Positions 1 to 11,590 of a DNA stretch of 64,000 nt are shown in pieces. A model generated the notes under the pieces. The model saw only the letters and a list, made by a program, of their open reading frames with translations. It was not told the DNA's origin and made no database searches. Source of the DNA: Narthecium ossifragum (Eukaryota > Streptophyta > Magnoliopsida > Dioscoreales > Nartheciaceae); contig OY986966.1 of NCBI GenBank assembly GCA_963920575.1, positions 29,212,581 through 29,276,580 of the forward strand, in the 5' to 3' direction. The first letter of the stretch is position 1. Every line of letters begins with the position of its first letter. The position numbers were made by a program, and so were the translations under genes.

Positions 1-440
1 AGGAAAGCAAATGAACTAACTTCTCCATGATAATTTTCTCAACTTGAAGAGTGGATTTAGAACCATTGATGTCATCCATGCATGGGACCTGAAAGTTGGG
101 TGGTTAAATTGGAAGATGACTTCTTTACAGCATATCTATGCTTGTCTTGAAAGAAAAAGGATGTAATGGAGGGGACAATCTTCAGAAGCTTTACATCTCT
201 GTCTTTCCACAAGCATGGTTTTTGGGGCAAAGTTCCAAACTATATTGCAGAAATAACTTCGCAAACAAAACCCAACAAAGCCAGATTTTTTCCTAAAACT
301 GTAAAAAGATATATCTGATTCTGTATGTCTGTACATCTTAAGCCCAAAAACCTGTGTACGTACACATTCCTATATATCCTTTTGCTGCTGCTGCTGCTCA
401 TACTAAGATCACAAACAAAAATGGAGTTGAGGATTGGACA
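1..440. other. 3' flank of the Aux/IAA gene
   Basis: No coding region could be supported here. The stretch lies directly downstream of the minus-strand Aux/IAA stop codon and probably contains its 3' UTR. A short CTG run (about 383-400) is the only low-complexity feature. Confidence 0.5.
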
Positions 441-1784
441 CTAGCACTTATCAGCTCTGGTGATCCTTAATCTCTTGACAGTGGTCAAGAACATCCTGCC
501 CAGAAGAAAGAATTCATGTTTAGATATCTAAACTGCAAGAAGATAGAGAGAGAAACAACCATTAAGTTCATATATAAGGGACTAGCAAGCATACTCCCAA
601 GGAACATCTCCGACCATCATCCAGTCACCTTCCTTGTCCTCATAGGTTAGGACATGGGTATGCTTGTTTGAAGACACTTGGGAAACAAGATCGGGAACTG
701 GAACAAAGTATTTGATTAGTACGTACTGTTTGATGAATTGAATTAGACAATGGTCATGATCGAGAGTGAATGTGATCACAGTGAGCTCACATAGGATGGT
801 GGTCTTGAACATGCGGCGGAGGGTCTTGACGAGGGTGTCGTAGCCATTGACGGCGAGCAAGTCGAGCTTCCGGCCAATCGGGATGCCTTCCATGTAGACC
901 TTGACGAAGAAAGTGGGGTGGTGGTGGTCTCCGCCTTTGGCTGTGAGAGTTCTCCTAAGAAGCGGTTTGATGGGTGGCCAATCAGATGGTTGGTCCCTAT
1001 ATAGTGCGGCCAACAACAGTATACAAACAACCATTGAGAAGAAAACTGATAAAACTTGAACATGAGAAGGATGCCTGAATCATAGATAGATAGATACATA
1101 GATGGATAGACAGTTCTCTGATTTCTTCATTCTTTCTGAGATTTTGGAAGCCAAGTAAGATCATTAAAAACCAGAAGAATAAGAAAGAAAGCAAAAGATA
1201 TATCTTCTAGAACAAAAAAAAGGCCTTTTTTTCTTTTTGTAAAAAACTTAAAAACTGTCCATCTGAAATCCAGATTGGATTGATGGAGTACAAAACATAG
1301 GAAAATCTGATAACTAGAAGAAGAAGAAGAAATAAAAAGAGGCAGCCATGCATATACCCTTTATAATTTACAAATCAATAGTCAAATCAGGAGAGGCAGA
1401 AATAATGAATAAAAAGCTAGGAGGCAATGCCCATGTAAAGAAAAAAAAAACTGGATTATAAATGATCTATGTCGATGTTCTTCATCCAATTCAAGTTTGT
1501 AGGCTAAAAGAAAAACTAAGAAACATCAAGAAAGGATGAACGAGACTAAGAATCCAATAAAGGAAATAACCAGTTAACAAAAGAAGGTGAAGAGTTATAC
1601 AACTGTTTTGTACATACCTTGAATTGAAACAAGTGTCAGGGAGTTTGGAGGTTGACAAGCTAAGTCCTAGCCTCAGATCTGTGCTCAAGTCTCTGCTATG
1701 CTTACTGAGAGAAGGCGATGTAGAAAGAGCTGGATGGCTGCTGCTGTCTATGGAGGATGAAGGAGAGTTGCCATGTTCCTCCAT
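441..1784 (-). CDS. Non-canonical Aux/IAA transcriptional repressor (IAA20/30/31-like)
   Basis: Four exons joined by GT-AG introns: 1784-1618, 954-791, 676-595, 495-441, giving 155 aa. Aux/IAA proteins repress auxin-response genes in the nucleus by binding ARF factors and TOPLESS co-repressors. Seen: an EAR motif (LRLGLSL, residues 37-43) and a C-terminal PB1 domain from about residue 71, with [37 protein letters not shown] split over two exons, and a basic tail VKRLRI. The GWPPV-type degron (domain II) that TIR1/AFB receptors need is absent; only a short linker separates the EAR and PB1 parts. Arabidopsis IAA20, IAA30 and IAA31 are also degron-less and short, so this is probably that clade. 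The start is the first ATG after a (GA)n leader. Exon 3 is confirmed by phase: unspliced reading-through would insert a hydrophobic stretch foreign to the family. Confidence in family is high, subgroup moderate. Confidence 0.93.
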
Positions 1785-1789
1785 TGCAA

Positions 1790-1811
1790 GAGAGAGAGAG
1801 AGAGAGAGAGA
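1790..1811. repeat. (GA)n tract in the Aux/IAA leader
   Basis: Eleven GA units lie 6-27 bases upstream of the Aux/IAA start codon, so the transcript would carry a CT-rich leader. GA/CT tracts near plant starts can bind BPC/GAGA factors; whether this one does is inference. Confidence 0.6.
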
Positions 1812-2200
1812 TATGGCTTCCACCTTCTTATTTAGAGGGTAGAGACTAGAGAGGGATAAAAAGAGAGACAAAAGAGTGGAGAGGTGTGAAATAAGGACAC
1901 AGACTAGTAGGTCTGCAACTGTCTATTGTTCGACACTTGGCATAAAAGGTAACATATGGGGTACACCCCTCAATATTTTACCTTTTTTCTCTATTTTATG
2001 CGCAGAGGAGAGCCTGAAACATTTCTTAGTATAATTTTTCTTCGTTCAGAACAGTGTACCATGATCTGAAAATTAAAATACATATAGTGATGGACATGTT
2101 GACTTGCTAGCAATATCTTTCATGCCTTTAAAAAAAAAATCTAGTTTTGAATAATATTTGAAGATTTATCTTGATTAGTTGTTAGAAGTAATAGAACAAC

Positions 2201-2476
2201 GGGGCGTTTGGTTATTTGCATAAGCTAATGCGGTGCATTGCTCAATGCAGTGCATTGGTAGATGCAATGCAAAATGATTGTTTTTGCTAATGCAGCATTT
2301 GAGATCTTTTTTGCATTAACTGATGCATGCATCAGTTAATGCAGTGGCCAACCAAACACCCTTGTATTAACTTATGCATGCATCAGTTAATGCAGTGGCC
2401 AATTAAACACTAGTATAGACCAAAATACTGCATTAGCTCATGCATGCATCAACTAATACAAGCAACCAAACACCCC
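2201..2476. mobile_element. MITE-like element with GTTTGGTT termini
   Basis: The left end GGGGCGTTTGGTT is matched, in inverted orientation, by AACCAAACACCCC at the right end (one mismatch in 13). Inside are about three copies of a ~50-bp unit containing TGCATGCATCAGTTAATGC and CCAACCAAACACCC. There is no coding capacity. I could not identify a clear target duplication. It sits about 0.4 kb upstream of the Aux/IAA start. Confidence 0.7.
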
Positions 2477-3563
2477 TTAGATCTTTCTTATAGATTGCAG
2501 CTTAATTTGTTCTAGTGGACATGCATTTAATGATACTTGGAAGATTGGTAACAATGTAGGGTGACTAAGTCCTAAAGTTGCCGCCGGCCGATTGCTACCC
2601 CTGTCCGGCATGAGAGGTGCATTTGATCGGAATCTGGAGACATGGAGGAGCCGTGATAGTGAGATCGAGCTGGACGTGATTGATCAATTGGAGGCTGAGA
2701 CCTTCACCACATAATTTGGAGGATTCGGGGGGGCAATGTCAGGCCCTGCCATTGTGGGCTGCCCAATGGGGTGGGGACAGGTGGATCGATTGAAACTGAC
2801 CGGGCTTCTACTCCATTGACTGACTGAATCGATTGTCTTGCCTTAGGCTCAAGATCAAGTTCAGAGGTCCAGTGAGCATGACTTGTCAACCACCCATGCT
2901 TTCCTTTCCCATAAACTATAGTTAACTACTGGCTGTGCTTGGAGATCAAGACTGCTGCTGCCATACCAAACCGGGAAATTTAGCCCAAAAGACCCAACAA
3001 GAGGAACATGCATGGTTATCAGCTAAGTTGGCAGTAGAAAAAGGAAGAGTGTTACTAGTGGGCAGACAATCTACCACCTTCTTTGTTCCATGCTTCCTCT
3101 CTTTTCCTTGTTTCTTCACATGCACAGTTAAATTGCCCTCCAACGTGCTTACACTTTTTCTTATTCAAATCAAATGCCTCATTTATTACACCCAACAGCT
3201 AGCCTTCATGCTCTCAAAACTTAATAAAGATACATCCATAGATCAGGCCTAAGCTGATGTGATATGCAGTTAAAATACCGGTTGATCAGAGTCTCACAGT
3301 TTTAAAATGAAGGGCTACTTTCACAATGTTTGCTATTAGAGGATAAGGTTATGTAGAAAGTGGTGTGTCAGGTGTGCTGATCTCTGAAATAATTAACAAC
3401 AGTAATAGACAGAAGGGGTATAGCTAGAGAACTTGGGGAAGCAATGGATTTGTAGATGTTTTGATAAATATATGTTATCTCCTTCAAATGGAGGGGAGGG
3501 GACAACTAGAGGTGGGGCTGGGTTTGAGGTCTTTGGATTATAAAGAAAGTTGAAGAAGCCTTT

Positions 3564-3564
<1 letters not shown>

Positions 3565-3594
<30 letters not shown>
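3565..3594. repeat. (GA)15 microsatellite
   Basis: An uninterrupted AG/GA dinucleotide run in the spacer, with no gene next to it. Confidence 0.9.
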
Positions 3595-3596
<2 letters not shown>

Positions 3597-5551
3597 GTTT
3601 TACTTGTTTTGGTGGAAGGTTTGAGGCTGTAAAGAAATTAATGCAGGGCCCTCTCAAAAGAAAGACATGAAGGCGACCCCAAGGGGGCATGCAATCAACT
3701 ATTATCCCTATGCACTAGAAAAAGAGAGGACTACCAACCATATCTCTCAGACCAACCATAACTCACACACACACTCTCTCTCTTTCTAGAAGATGGCCTC
3801 TTCTTTCCTTGTAAGGAAGGAGGGTCTTAAAGGTAATTAGAAATAAAACCTTTCTATGTTTGGTTGCGTGTTAGCATGTAGATACTGCTCTAAATTTCTT
3901 CGTTTCAGGTGTTTTGTCATTGAAAACAAAATTCCGGTATGTACAAACCCTCTTATCATCAGTATCAGTTCTTTCATCTTTTGCAAGAGTCCTGGTGAGT
4001 ACAAGTTATCTATTGGCCATTGAAAGGAACAAAGACACAGATGAACGGACATGCATGGTCTGAACAATTTTCCATGATTTTTTTTTATGTGAACAGGAAG
4101 CATCAAGGCAATTTTGCCCTCAAAGATAATTAATTAGTCAAAAAGACAATTATTATTGCAGAAAAATTGTTTCTTTTTGTTTCCTAAAGCTCCCAATATT
4201 CACCAGTACTCCATTATGACATCTCTTCCTGCTAAATAAAGAGAAGACACCTGGCTTTTCTTGCTCCTAAAGATATGCTAATTGGGAGCATGGTGTAGTA
4301 ACAAGGAAAAACAAACTGAGCGGTGTTGTTCCCCTACCAATGTTGCTTCCCTGGCTACCCTTGTCTTCTTTCAATGCCCCTATTAGCGTATGCACTTTGT
4401 GTACAGCCCAAGCATTACACGTTGTACCTACCCTGCTACTTAGACCTCTTCAATCTCATCTGTACTACTTCATCCAAAAATCATGTTAAAAATGAGCTAA
4501 AGCAGCGAGATATCACTAACCAAAGTTTAAATATAGAAAAAATAAGAGTACCCATTTGACCTTTTGCCGCAAGATTGTACTGTAATAAGTTCACATATTG
4601 ATTTGGATCCTTGAATTAGGAGAACCACTTTGAAGAATGTGAGTACATTGTATGCAAACCCCCTTAAAGTGCCACAAGGAGATGAATGGGGGGATGAATG
4701 AGGGAAGAGGACTTGAGGGGAAGACCTTGTAAGTTGTGCAACATGACTCTAATCTCCAGAGGACACCCACCTCTGCATGTCCATCACATTGCCTCCACTG
4801 TCCCCATACATTGGGTTCTCAGTACTGTAAAGCTTTTCCATGCTGTTGATTTCAAGTCAGTAATTTTTCATCACCATGATGGTGTCTAATCTCAGCTCCA
4901 CAAATCCTAGGCTAAGCCATTCTTGGGCTTTGAATTGATTTCATGTGTCAAAGGACTTTTTGAGACTCCCATGTAAGCATGTTCCCCATGATGGGATCCA
5001 CCTTGGAGAGGGGAAGGGGGCAGAGACAACCATTTTACTGGCAACTGCTTTTGTGGACTCTCTGTGCATATCCCCTCGAGAATGTCTGGGGACCGTTCTC
5101 CCTGACCCATGCTTCTAGAAAAAGTCCAATGGCTTTCATTTATTTAACCTTGAGTGGCTTTCATGGAGTAGACTAGTCTTTGGAGCCTTGGTAGTCAAGC
5201 CCATAAAATGTTAAACGCTTGCCGTTAGATGACAATTACATCAAGATCATTGATGTAATCAGAAATGTTGACTTGATCATGACATTCATATAGAATTTAG
5301 GAAGAAAAGAAAGGTGCTGTGATGCTGGGTAATAAAATTCAGAAGGAGAAATTTGGGATCTCTGATGTCATTGAATTCTTTGAAGTTTACAGCAAGCTAG
5401 AAGAATACAGGAAACAGGATATTGGCATCCTGGAGCTCGAATTAAAGATTTTTACAACAAAACAAAGTGAGAAAAGGCAAGGCCCATAGCAAGCGTTCCT
5501 CCAGGTTCAATGGGTCATCTAGCTACAAAATGTTGAAATATTCTAGACTCA

Positions 5552-8500
5552 TTATTTGTATGCATACTTGGTTAAGAAGTCTGAGACCTCCGCGGCACTG
5601 TCATAGGCACCTTCTATGCACTTGCCCAGCGCCACACCAGCCACATAGTTGCCTCCAAGAAATAATCCCTCGAAACCACCCCTCTTGAGAGCCCCTTTTG
5701 CAGCTTCCAAGTGGTCAAGATGCCCAATCATGAACTGCGGTATGGCTTGCGGCCATACCCTCACACCATGGACCAAAGGATCTTCAGCTCTTGGATCTAT
5801 CAGCATTTTCCTAAGGTCGCGGTTGACAGATTCAACAAGTTCACTTTCCGTCTACAATGTATTTGGCAAGAATCAACACTTAAGTTACAAAGTGCCAACG
5901 GGAAGAATGAGAGATGAGTGGATACATTAGTAGAATTATTACAGATGAGAAGCTATACACAAACATGGAATTAAACACCAGCAGCAAGAAATCATGTTAC
6001 AAATTTGGAAAAGTGCAGTGATAATAGACCAATGACTCGTAGAATAGACCAATGACTCGTAGAATACGGGAAAGATGGATCTGCAAAAGGAACTCCCAGT
6101 AAATAAACAAGAACATGGAGGAATGACTATAAGAGGGAGTGCAAGAGATGTGAAATAGACAATCGAAGGAAGCAGAAGAAATTCACAAGCGTGAGCATTT
6201 TGCCAGCTCGTACTTGTGATTCACGGGTGGGGAGCAAACTACAATAGCCAAAGTTAACAAAAGCACAATGGCAGATTTCATCAGTACGTCATTCTCCTGC
6301 TTATGGTTTAGTTTACCAGGTTGAAGCAAGAAGCATTCCAGAACATATACCATTATAACTGGTAAAACTAGCGGGTATACAGCTGCCACTGCAGCAGTGC
6401 TCCCAGAGAAGCTATGTTGAAAAGTGTACCTTTGACACTATGCCAGTATTGGTTGCACCTCCAATATAGTTCAGAAGCAGTACCCTTCCAGGAGGAGATC
6501 GATTAGGAAAGAGTGATGAGCTGTATATTGTTCCTGTGTAGCATAGTCAGATTATTGAAACACGTTGATCACATGCCCAGAAGGAAAATTAATACAATAT
6601 ATATATATATATATATATATAAAATTGGAAAATAAAACAAGTCATGGGATATGATTATACGACTATCCCTAAAGAATATTACAAGGGCTGGCACAAATGT
6701 CACAGAGGTATGCACTTCTGCTTCGAGGTTCGAAATGGCCAATGTGCAGCCGCACAGGGCACATAAACATACACCAAAAATTTTGTGCTCAACCTGCAAA
6801 TATCAGGGACAAAAACTAAACCATAAAGGAACAGAAAATGTACCTAAAGTTTCTACTCCTTGGCTACGTGGATGTAACTGACCAAATCCTTTAAGCTCAT
6901 CATCTATCAAGCGTTCTTTTCGAACTGCTTCCTTAGCGTATGAAATTGTAACTGCTGCAACTGGCGGGTAATAGAACTTTGACAAAGCATCTGCAGCATC
7001 AACCTAACCATGAAAAGGAACGATAAATAAGTGGCAAATAAATGAAAACTTTATCGAAAAACTGATAGGACACTTTGCTATTATGAAATCAATCCAACTC
7101 TAGTTTGGCTAGCAAGCATCGATTACTAACTGGTGAGGTATAAATCTTCAGCATTCCTTAACTTATTTCACAAAAGGTTTTGATTCGTGCTGTACCGAAA
7201 GAGGATGGATCAAACTACTAGCGATGTAGGAGGGAATTGTCAGAACAACACTTCTGGTCTGGACCGACATCAACCCTTCTGGCGTCTCATATGTTAACAT
7301 ATATCCTTGGTTTTCCAACTTTCTGATGCTCGTAAGTTTCCATGATACTTTCACCTTGCTAGCCAACCTGAAAATGAAGAACCAAAAGGGTTGGGAAGAT
7401 AAAGACTGGTATCCAGGTATCGGTTGTCATCATTTCATGGAGACATGGGTTTTGAATAAGTACTTAACAACATTCGACAAACATGCAGTATTACTTAGGA
7501 TCATGCGAAATAAATAGGACACTGTTCATCACAGATTATCAGGAACTTGGATAGAAGATCCTAATATTGATAGACCATTATCAGGAAAAGTACCTTGATG
7601 ATATTGCATCTGGCAACATGACAAGCCCTTTCCTAAATGATCCAACAGTCTGTCCCTTAGGTTGTGGCAAACGGCTGAAAAATAGCCACAGGCAATCAAA
7701 TGCCTTCAACACAAAGTTTAAGAGGATCTAATCCAAACCAATTTGTGGATATTAGTATCTTACGGGTCTCTAGATGGTTTGGGATTTTTGTTCCTCTCCT
7801 GTATTGCTTTAAAAGTTCCACTAATGATGCTGCCACCATTCTGCTCTAGCTTCCAAACTTTACCAAAAGCAGCTTTCATACTAAGCTTTGCAGGATCACC
7901 AGCATAAACGCCTGCAAGAGTTTGTGTCTCAGTAGTTGAAACATCCAATAGAAGACATATTCTTATTCGTGCAAGCTAAAGATCAGCACATGCAATGCAG
8001 TACAGTGATGGACTAGGTCACTCCAGATACCAAGTGCTTTGCATGTGTCAGTGACAGATGTCTGAAAGCCGTACCCCAGCTTGATAGCTTCCATAATAAT
8101 ATAGAATTGACAAACTTGAACAGAGAATAAGGCATCTCAGAGAGTTACAGTAATCCGTAATTTGAGGTTATTGACAACATAAAGAAAAAGGCGAGGGTCA
8201 TAAAACAATAGTTGAATCTTAAGGATTGCGGCAACATGGAGCATTTATATGGCACTACATTCAAGCAGAATCATAACATAATGCATTAATGATCTGAGCC
8301 AATTAAGATAAAAAGGAAGCAACAGCCAATTCAACCTCCAGAAGGCTAGGTATTAGTTCAACCTCCAGAAGGCTAGGTATTAGTTCAACCTCCAGAGGAA
8401 CAACTGAGAAAAGCAGTTCCATACAGTTAGGAAGTGTGCATACTTAAGTAGATATCAGATAGCGCACCTGAACAAAAAGGTTCTATCAAGCGCTCAAAAA

Positions 8501-9983
8501 CTTCGTCCCCAAGATTGCGGCGCACGAAGTCTTCAATTGATTCCTCATGACCCTAAAACCTTGGACAAATCCTAATAAATGAGAAAATCGATACAAGTGT
8601 ACATATGTGATGCACAAGAGAACAACTAGACCATGGACAGAATGGGATAGGGGAACAAACTGGAGGTGGAGGCCGAATACCAATAGCACCAAACCCAGCT
8701 CTTAGCTTTCCAGGAAAACTCATCAAGTCAAAAAAAGGTAAATCAGTAGGCTTTGAAGGCACGGGCCTCAACTTTCCATTCCACAAAACAAAGCGCGGAG
8801 CATCTGGATCACCTAAAACAAGATCATCCTTCAAACCACAATCAACCTGCAAAGACGATATGGATTCTAAATTTACCTAAAGTCAACAGTAGACTGATAT
8901 GAAGTGTAAAACATCCATGAGTATTTCAGCAGACCACTGAAAATAGCCAACCAAGAGAGTACACATGTATTCTGGTAATTGTACAGTTAAAAGGACAAGG
9001 TAAACGGATCATAAAAACACACATCCGAAGATTCCTTAATTGACAATTGTACAAAAATTATAAAATCATAAGATCCACCCTGTAAGCTGACACCAAGTGG
9101 TCAAAATAGTAAACAGTATACCAATATCTCATGATCTTACAACTTCACAGTGCGTCTACATATTCCTCTTTATGCAATCAGTGGACACAATGGATTCTGA
9201 CTTGAGTCATAAAGAAAAAAGGAACATTTTTTTTATCCCCAGTAACTGGTAATTTCCTAGTAAGAAACACTCCTTTGGTGAAGCGAAATGAAGGTTTCTG
9301 ATGTTAAAACTCTACCACAACGACAACCAACTGCGAGTTGATTGATGTCATCACATTCGTTTACAGCTAAACAGTAATTGAGGCCCAATCTTGCTAAAAT
9401 TGAAAACTTTAAACCAAACCAATAATTGGTGCAGTAAGGGCGAATCAATATCGCGAGATGTCAAGTTCAAGCATTTCGATGCCATTTATCCATATATTAG
9501 ATGAAGAAAATTTACAAATATAAGACACGGTTAAAATTCGGCAAAACTGAACCTTTTTAGATTGAGAAACCATAGAATGGAGAAGAGGGGGCGTACCGCC
9601 ATGGTGAGCACGGGATCGGACGGCTGGAAGCTGTTGGGGCCCTCCTCCCAAAGGTACCCGTCCCTCTCAACCGTGGTGACGTTCCCACCGACTCTCCCCC
9701 TAGCCTCCGTCACCAGCACCTCCGGCTTATCTCCCCCAGGGTGCCTCGAGAGCAGCGCCTGCGCTGTGCAAAGGCCACTGATCCCACCGCCGACCACCAC
9801 GCAGTCCGCCGAGATGCTCCCTGCCGTCGAATCGCCGGTAGACGAAGGCGACGCCGCCCGCTCGCTCGCCACGGAGCACCGGATTCGGTGAGCCCGCCCG
9901 GGCGGGCGGCTGGTAGCACCCCGAGGGGGCTTCGTAGAAATGTGAAAGGCGGAGACAGCCGTCGCCGTCACCGTCGTCGCCAT
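5552..9983 (-). CDS. PPOX1: Protoporphyrinogen IX oxidase, plastid type
   Basis: Nine exons, all GT-AG and phase-consistent: 9983-9597, 8846-8661, 8552-8468, 7911-7764, 7674-7594, 7367-7196, 7003-6844, 6533-6430, 5851-5552; 540 aa. The enzyme oxidises protoporphyrinogen IX to protoporphyrin IX, the last step shared by heme and chlorophyll synthesis, at plastid membranes; diphenyl-ether-type herbicides target it. Seen: a Ser/Thr/Arg-rich transit peptide (about residues 1-55), the FAD dinucleotide-binding motif VVGGGISGL (63-71), [18 protein letters not shown] (107-124), GPNSF- and PPPPGHEES-type family blocks, [13 protein letters not shown], and the C-terminal FAD segment [17 protein letters not shown] near the end. 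It finishes with [10 protein letters not shown]. Length matches plant PPOX1. The long transit-like N-terminus favours the plastid isoform over the mitochondrial one. The introns contain only small tandem duplications. No disabling lesion was seen. Confidence 0.96.
6023..6062. repeat. Exact 20-bp tandem duplication near the 3' end of PPOX
   Basis: AATAGACCAATGACTCGTAG occurs twice back to back in the intron before the last PPOX exon. It is likely a replication slippage product. Confidence 0.9.
8330..8396. repeat. 27-bp tandem repeat in PPOX intron 3
   Basis: About 2.5 copies of a 27-bp unit containing TCAACCTCCAGAAGGCTAGG, lying in the intron between exons 3 and 4. It does not affect the reading frame. 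Confidence 0.9.
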
Positions 9984-10659
9984 TCCGTTTTGGAAACCGC
10001 GAGATGGAGATACAGAGCGAGATACGTACGAAGTGGAACGCTATCTCAATAGAAATCTAATCTGCCGCAAAGCGTGCACCTTGTTTGTTGGGATGGGCCG
10101 TAATATTAACACGCGGTCCAGTCCGGTCCGATTGGCTCGGCTGTTGCGCCAACCCAATCCGATCCAATAAAGCCCAAGGCCCACTAAAGTTCCGAACCCG
10201 AATATATAGCTTAGTAATATTGGTGTGCAATGCATGATACAGTGCACTGTAAAGCTAATTCCACCATTATAAGAGTGTTTTATATCTCTGAGAATGTTAT
10301 TGTGTGTAATCAAGTACCAAGATGAGATGTACAGCTAGCTCGCATGCAGTAATGGAGGCAAAGGCGAAATTAAGCTCCAGACTGAGGCAGTCTCAGTAGC
10401 TTTAGCAAGCTGCAAGCATGACTGTGTTGGAGAAAATAAGGAGCTCTGATGGAATCCCAGTGGTGTCAGATACACGCCACGTGGGCTCTGTTTGGTACGG
10501 GGATAAAAATTATTTTGGGATAAAAGTTATTCTGAGTTAAGTAGTAATGACCTTCAATTCTACATGAAGCACTGAATTGGCAAAAGTTGGTTCTCCTATA
10601 GCCTCCCGTATTTTCTCTCCAGCAAAAGCCACCACTCCGATCGTTGCGCATCCAGTAAG
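9984..10659. other. Upstream region of PPOX
   Basis: No coding region could be supported. The stretch contains the presumed PPOX promoter, a G-box (10478-10483) and, directly after it, a short TTTGGTACGGGGATAAA segment like the ends of the MITE-like elements found elsewhere in the window (about 10487-10545). Confidence 0.5.
10478..10483. promoter_or_regulatory. G-box (CCACGTGG) upstream of PPOX
   Basis: A palindromic CACGTG core flanked as CCACGTGGGC lies about 500 bases upstream of the PPOX start. G-boxes are known binding sites of PIF-type bHLH and of bZIP factors, and several tetrapyrrole genes are PIF targets. That this one works is inference from position only. Confidence 0.4.
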
Positions 10660-11590
10660 CCATGAAGCATATGATCGTATAACAGTGACCCGTTTCTTGC
10701 TCTTCCTTAAAATAGCCTCGGCACGACGGCGCCCCCGCTGCTGTAAAAACTAATCCGCTAATCTCGGCACACGCCTCGCCAAGACACCAGTTTCCTCGTC
10801 ACCGTCATCATGAATAGCCTTGTTCTCGTCTTTCCAAGCCAATCATAAAAGCATAACCAATATACGCTTTCCTCCTTCGAGCCTCATCACAACTTCCAGA
10901 ATTGAGCATGATCTCAACTAGCCCCTCTAGCGAGTACCCAACAGCCTTGCCAGTGGACTCCCCTATAAGAATCAATTGCAATGCACCACGCCACACTCAG
11001 CCAACACATGTGACATAGTCTCTCTCTCAACGTCTCATCTAGGACACTCCGTTTCTGAAGCCCCACAAAACATCCACAGGACATCTTGAACCTACCACGT
11101 GAAGAACTGCACTCTTGGCCCCACCGACAGGCTCCAAACATTGCTCCACTTCGTCTCATCATCATCAATTGGCCTCTCTGGCATATATAGTTAGAAAGTA
11201 AGCAGAGGCAAAGGTAACTAACTCAGATGGTGAAAATGACCAATGACATCTATCTTTGCCAGGTAGAATAGGAAGCACACAGATAGTTTCAGCAAGAAGA
11301 GAATGGCAAACACTTCTCAGCTTGTTCGAAACCCATCCTCTATCGTCCATTAACTCCCCCACCAACAGAGCATCCATATCCTCATCAATACTAACCATGG
11401 TAGGATAATTCGAGAACATGTCGTTCGTAGCCCAGATATCATGCATAAATTTTAATTTACTCCCACAGCCCGGCCGATACAAGAAACCCTTACGAAGCTC
11501 ATCAGCAGTTATGCATAGTCCCTTCCAATGCAAGGAAGGCGCATTGAAGTCTCTTTCAGCTGACAGCAGACCCCACCATTTATACTTCAC
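10660..11590 (-). mobile_element. Degenerate L1-type LINE fragment (zf-RVT region)
   Basis: Read on the minus strand, broken frames carry the cysteine/tryptophan pattern of the zinc-binding region downstream of plant LINE reverse transcriptases: a DRCHWSFSPSELVTFASAYF segment, then in another frame a LRERLCHMCWLS segment, then a region rich in R and E. At least two frameshifts separate them. The reverse transcriptase and endonuclease parts are missing. Boundaries are approximate. Confidence 0.65.

Larger units (their letters stand above)
1812..5551. other. Intergenic spacer between Aux/IAA and PPOX genes
   Basis: No gene could be supported. It includes the Aux/IAA promoter side, one MITE-like element (2201-2476) and a (GA)n tract (3565-3594). 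Open frames here are short, lack recognised motifs and are not joined by convincing splice sites. Confidence 0.5.
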
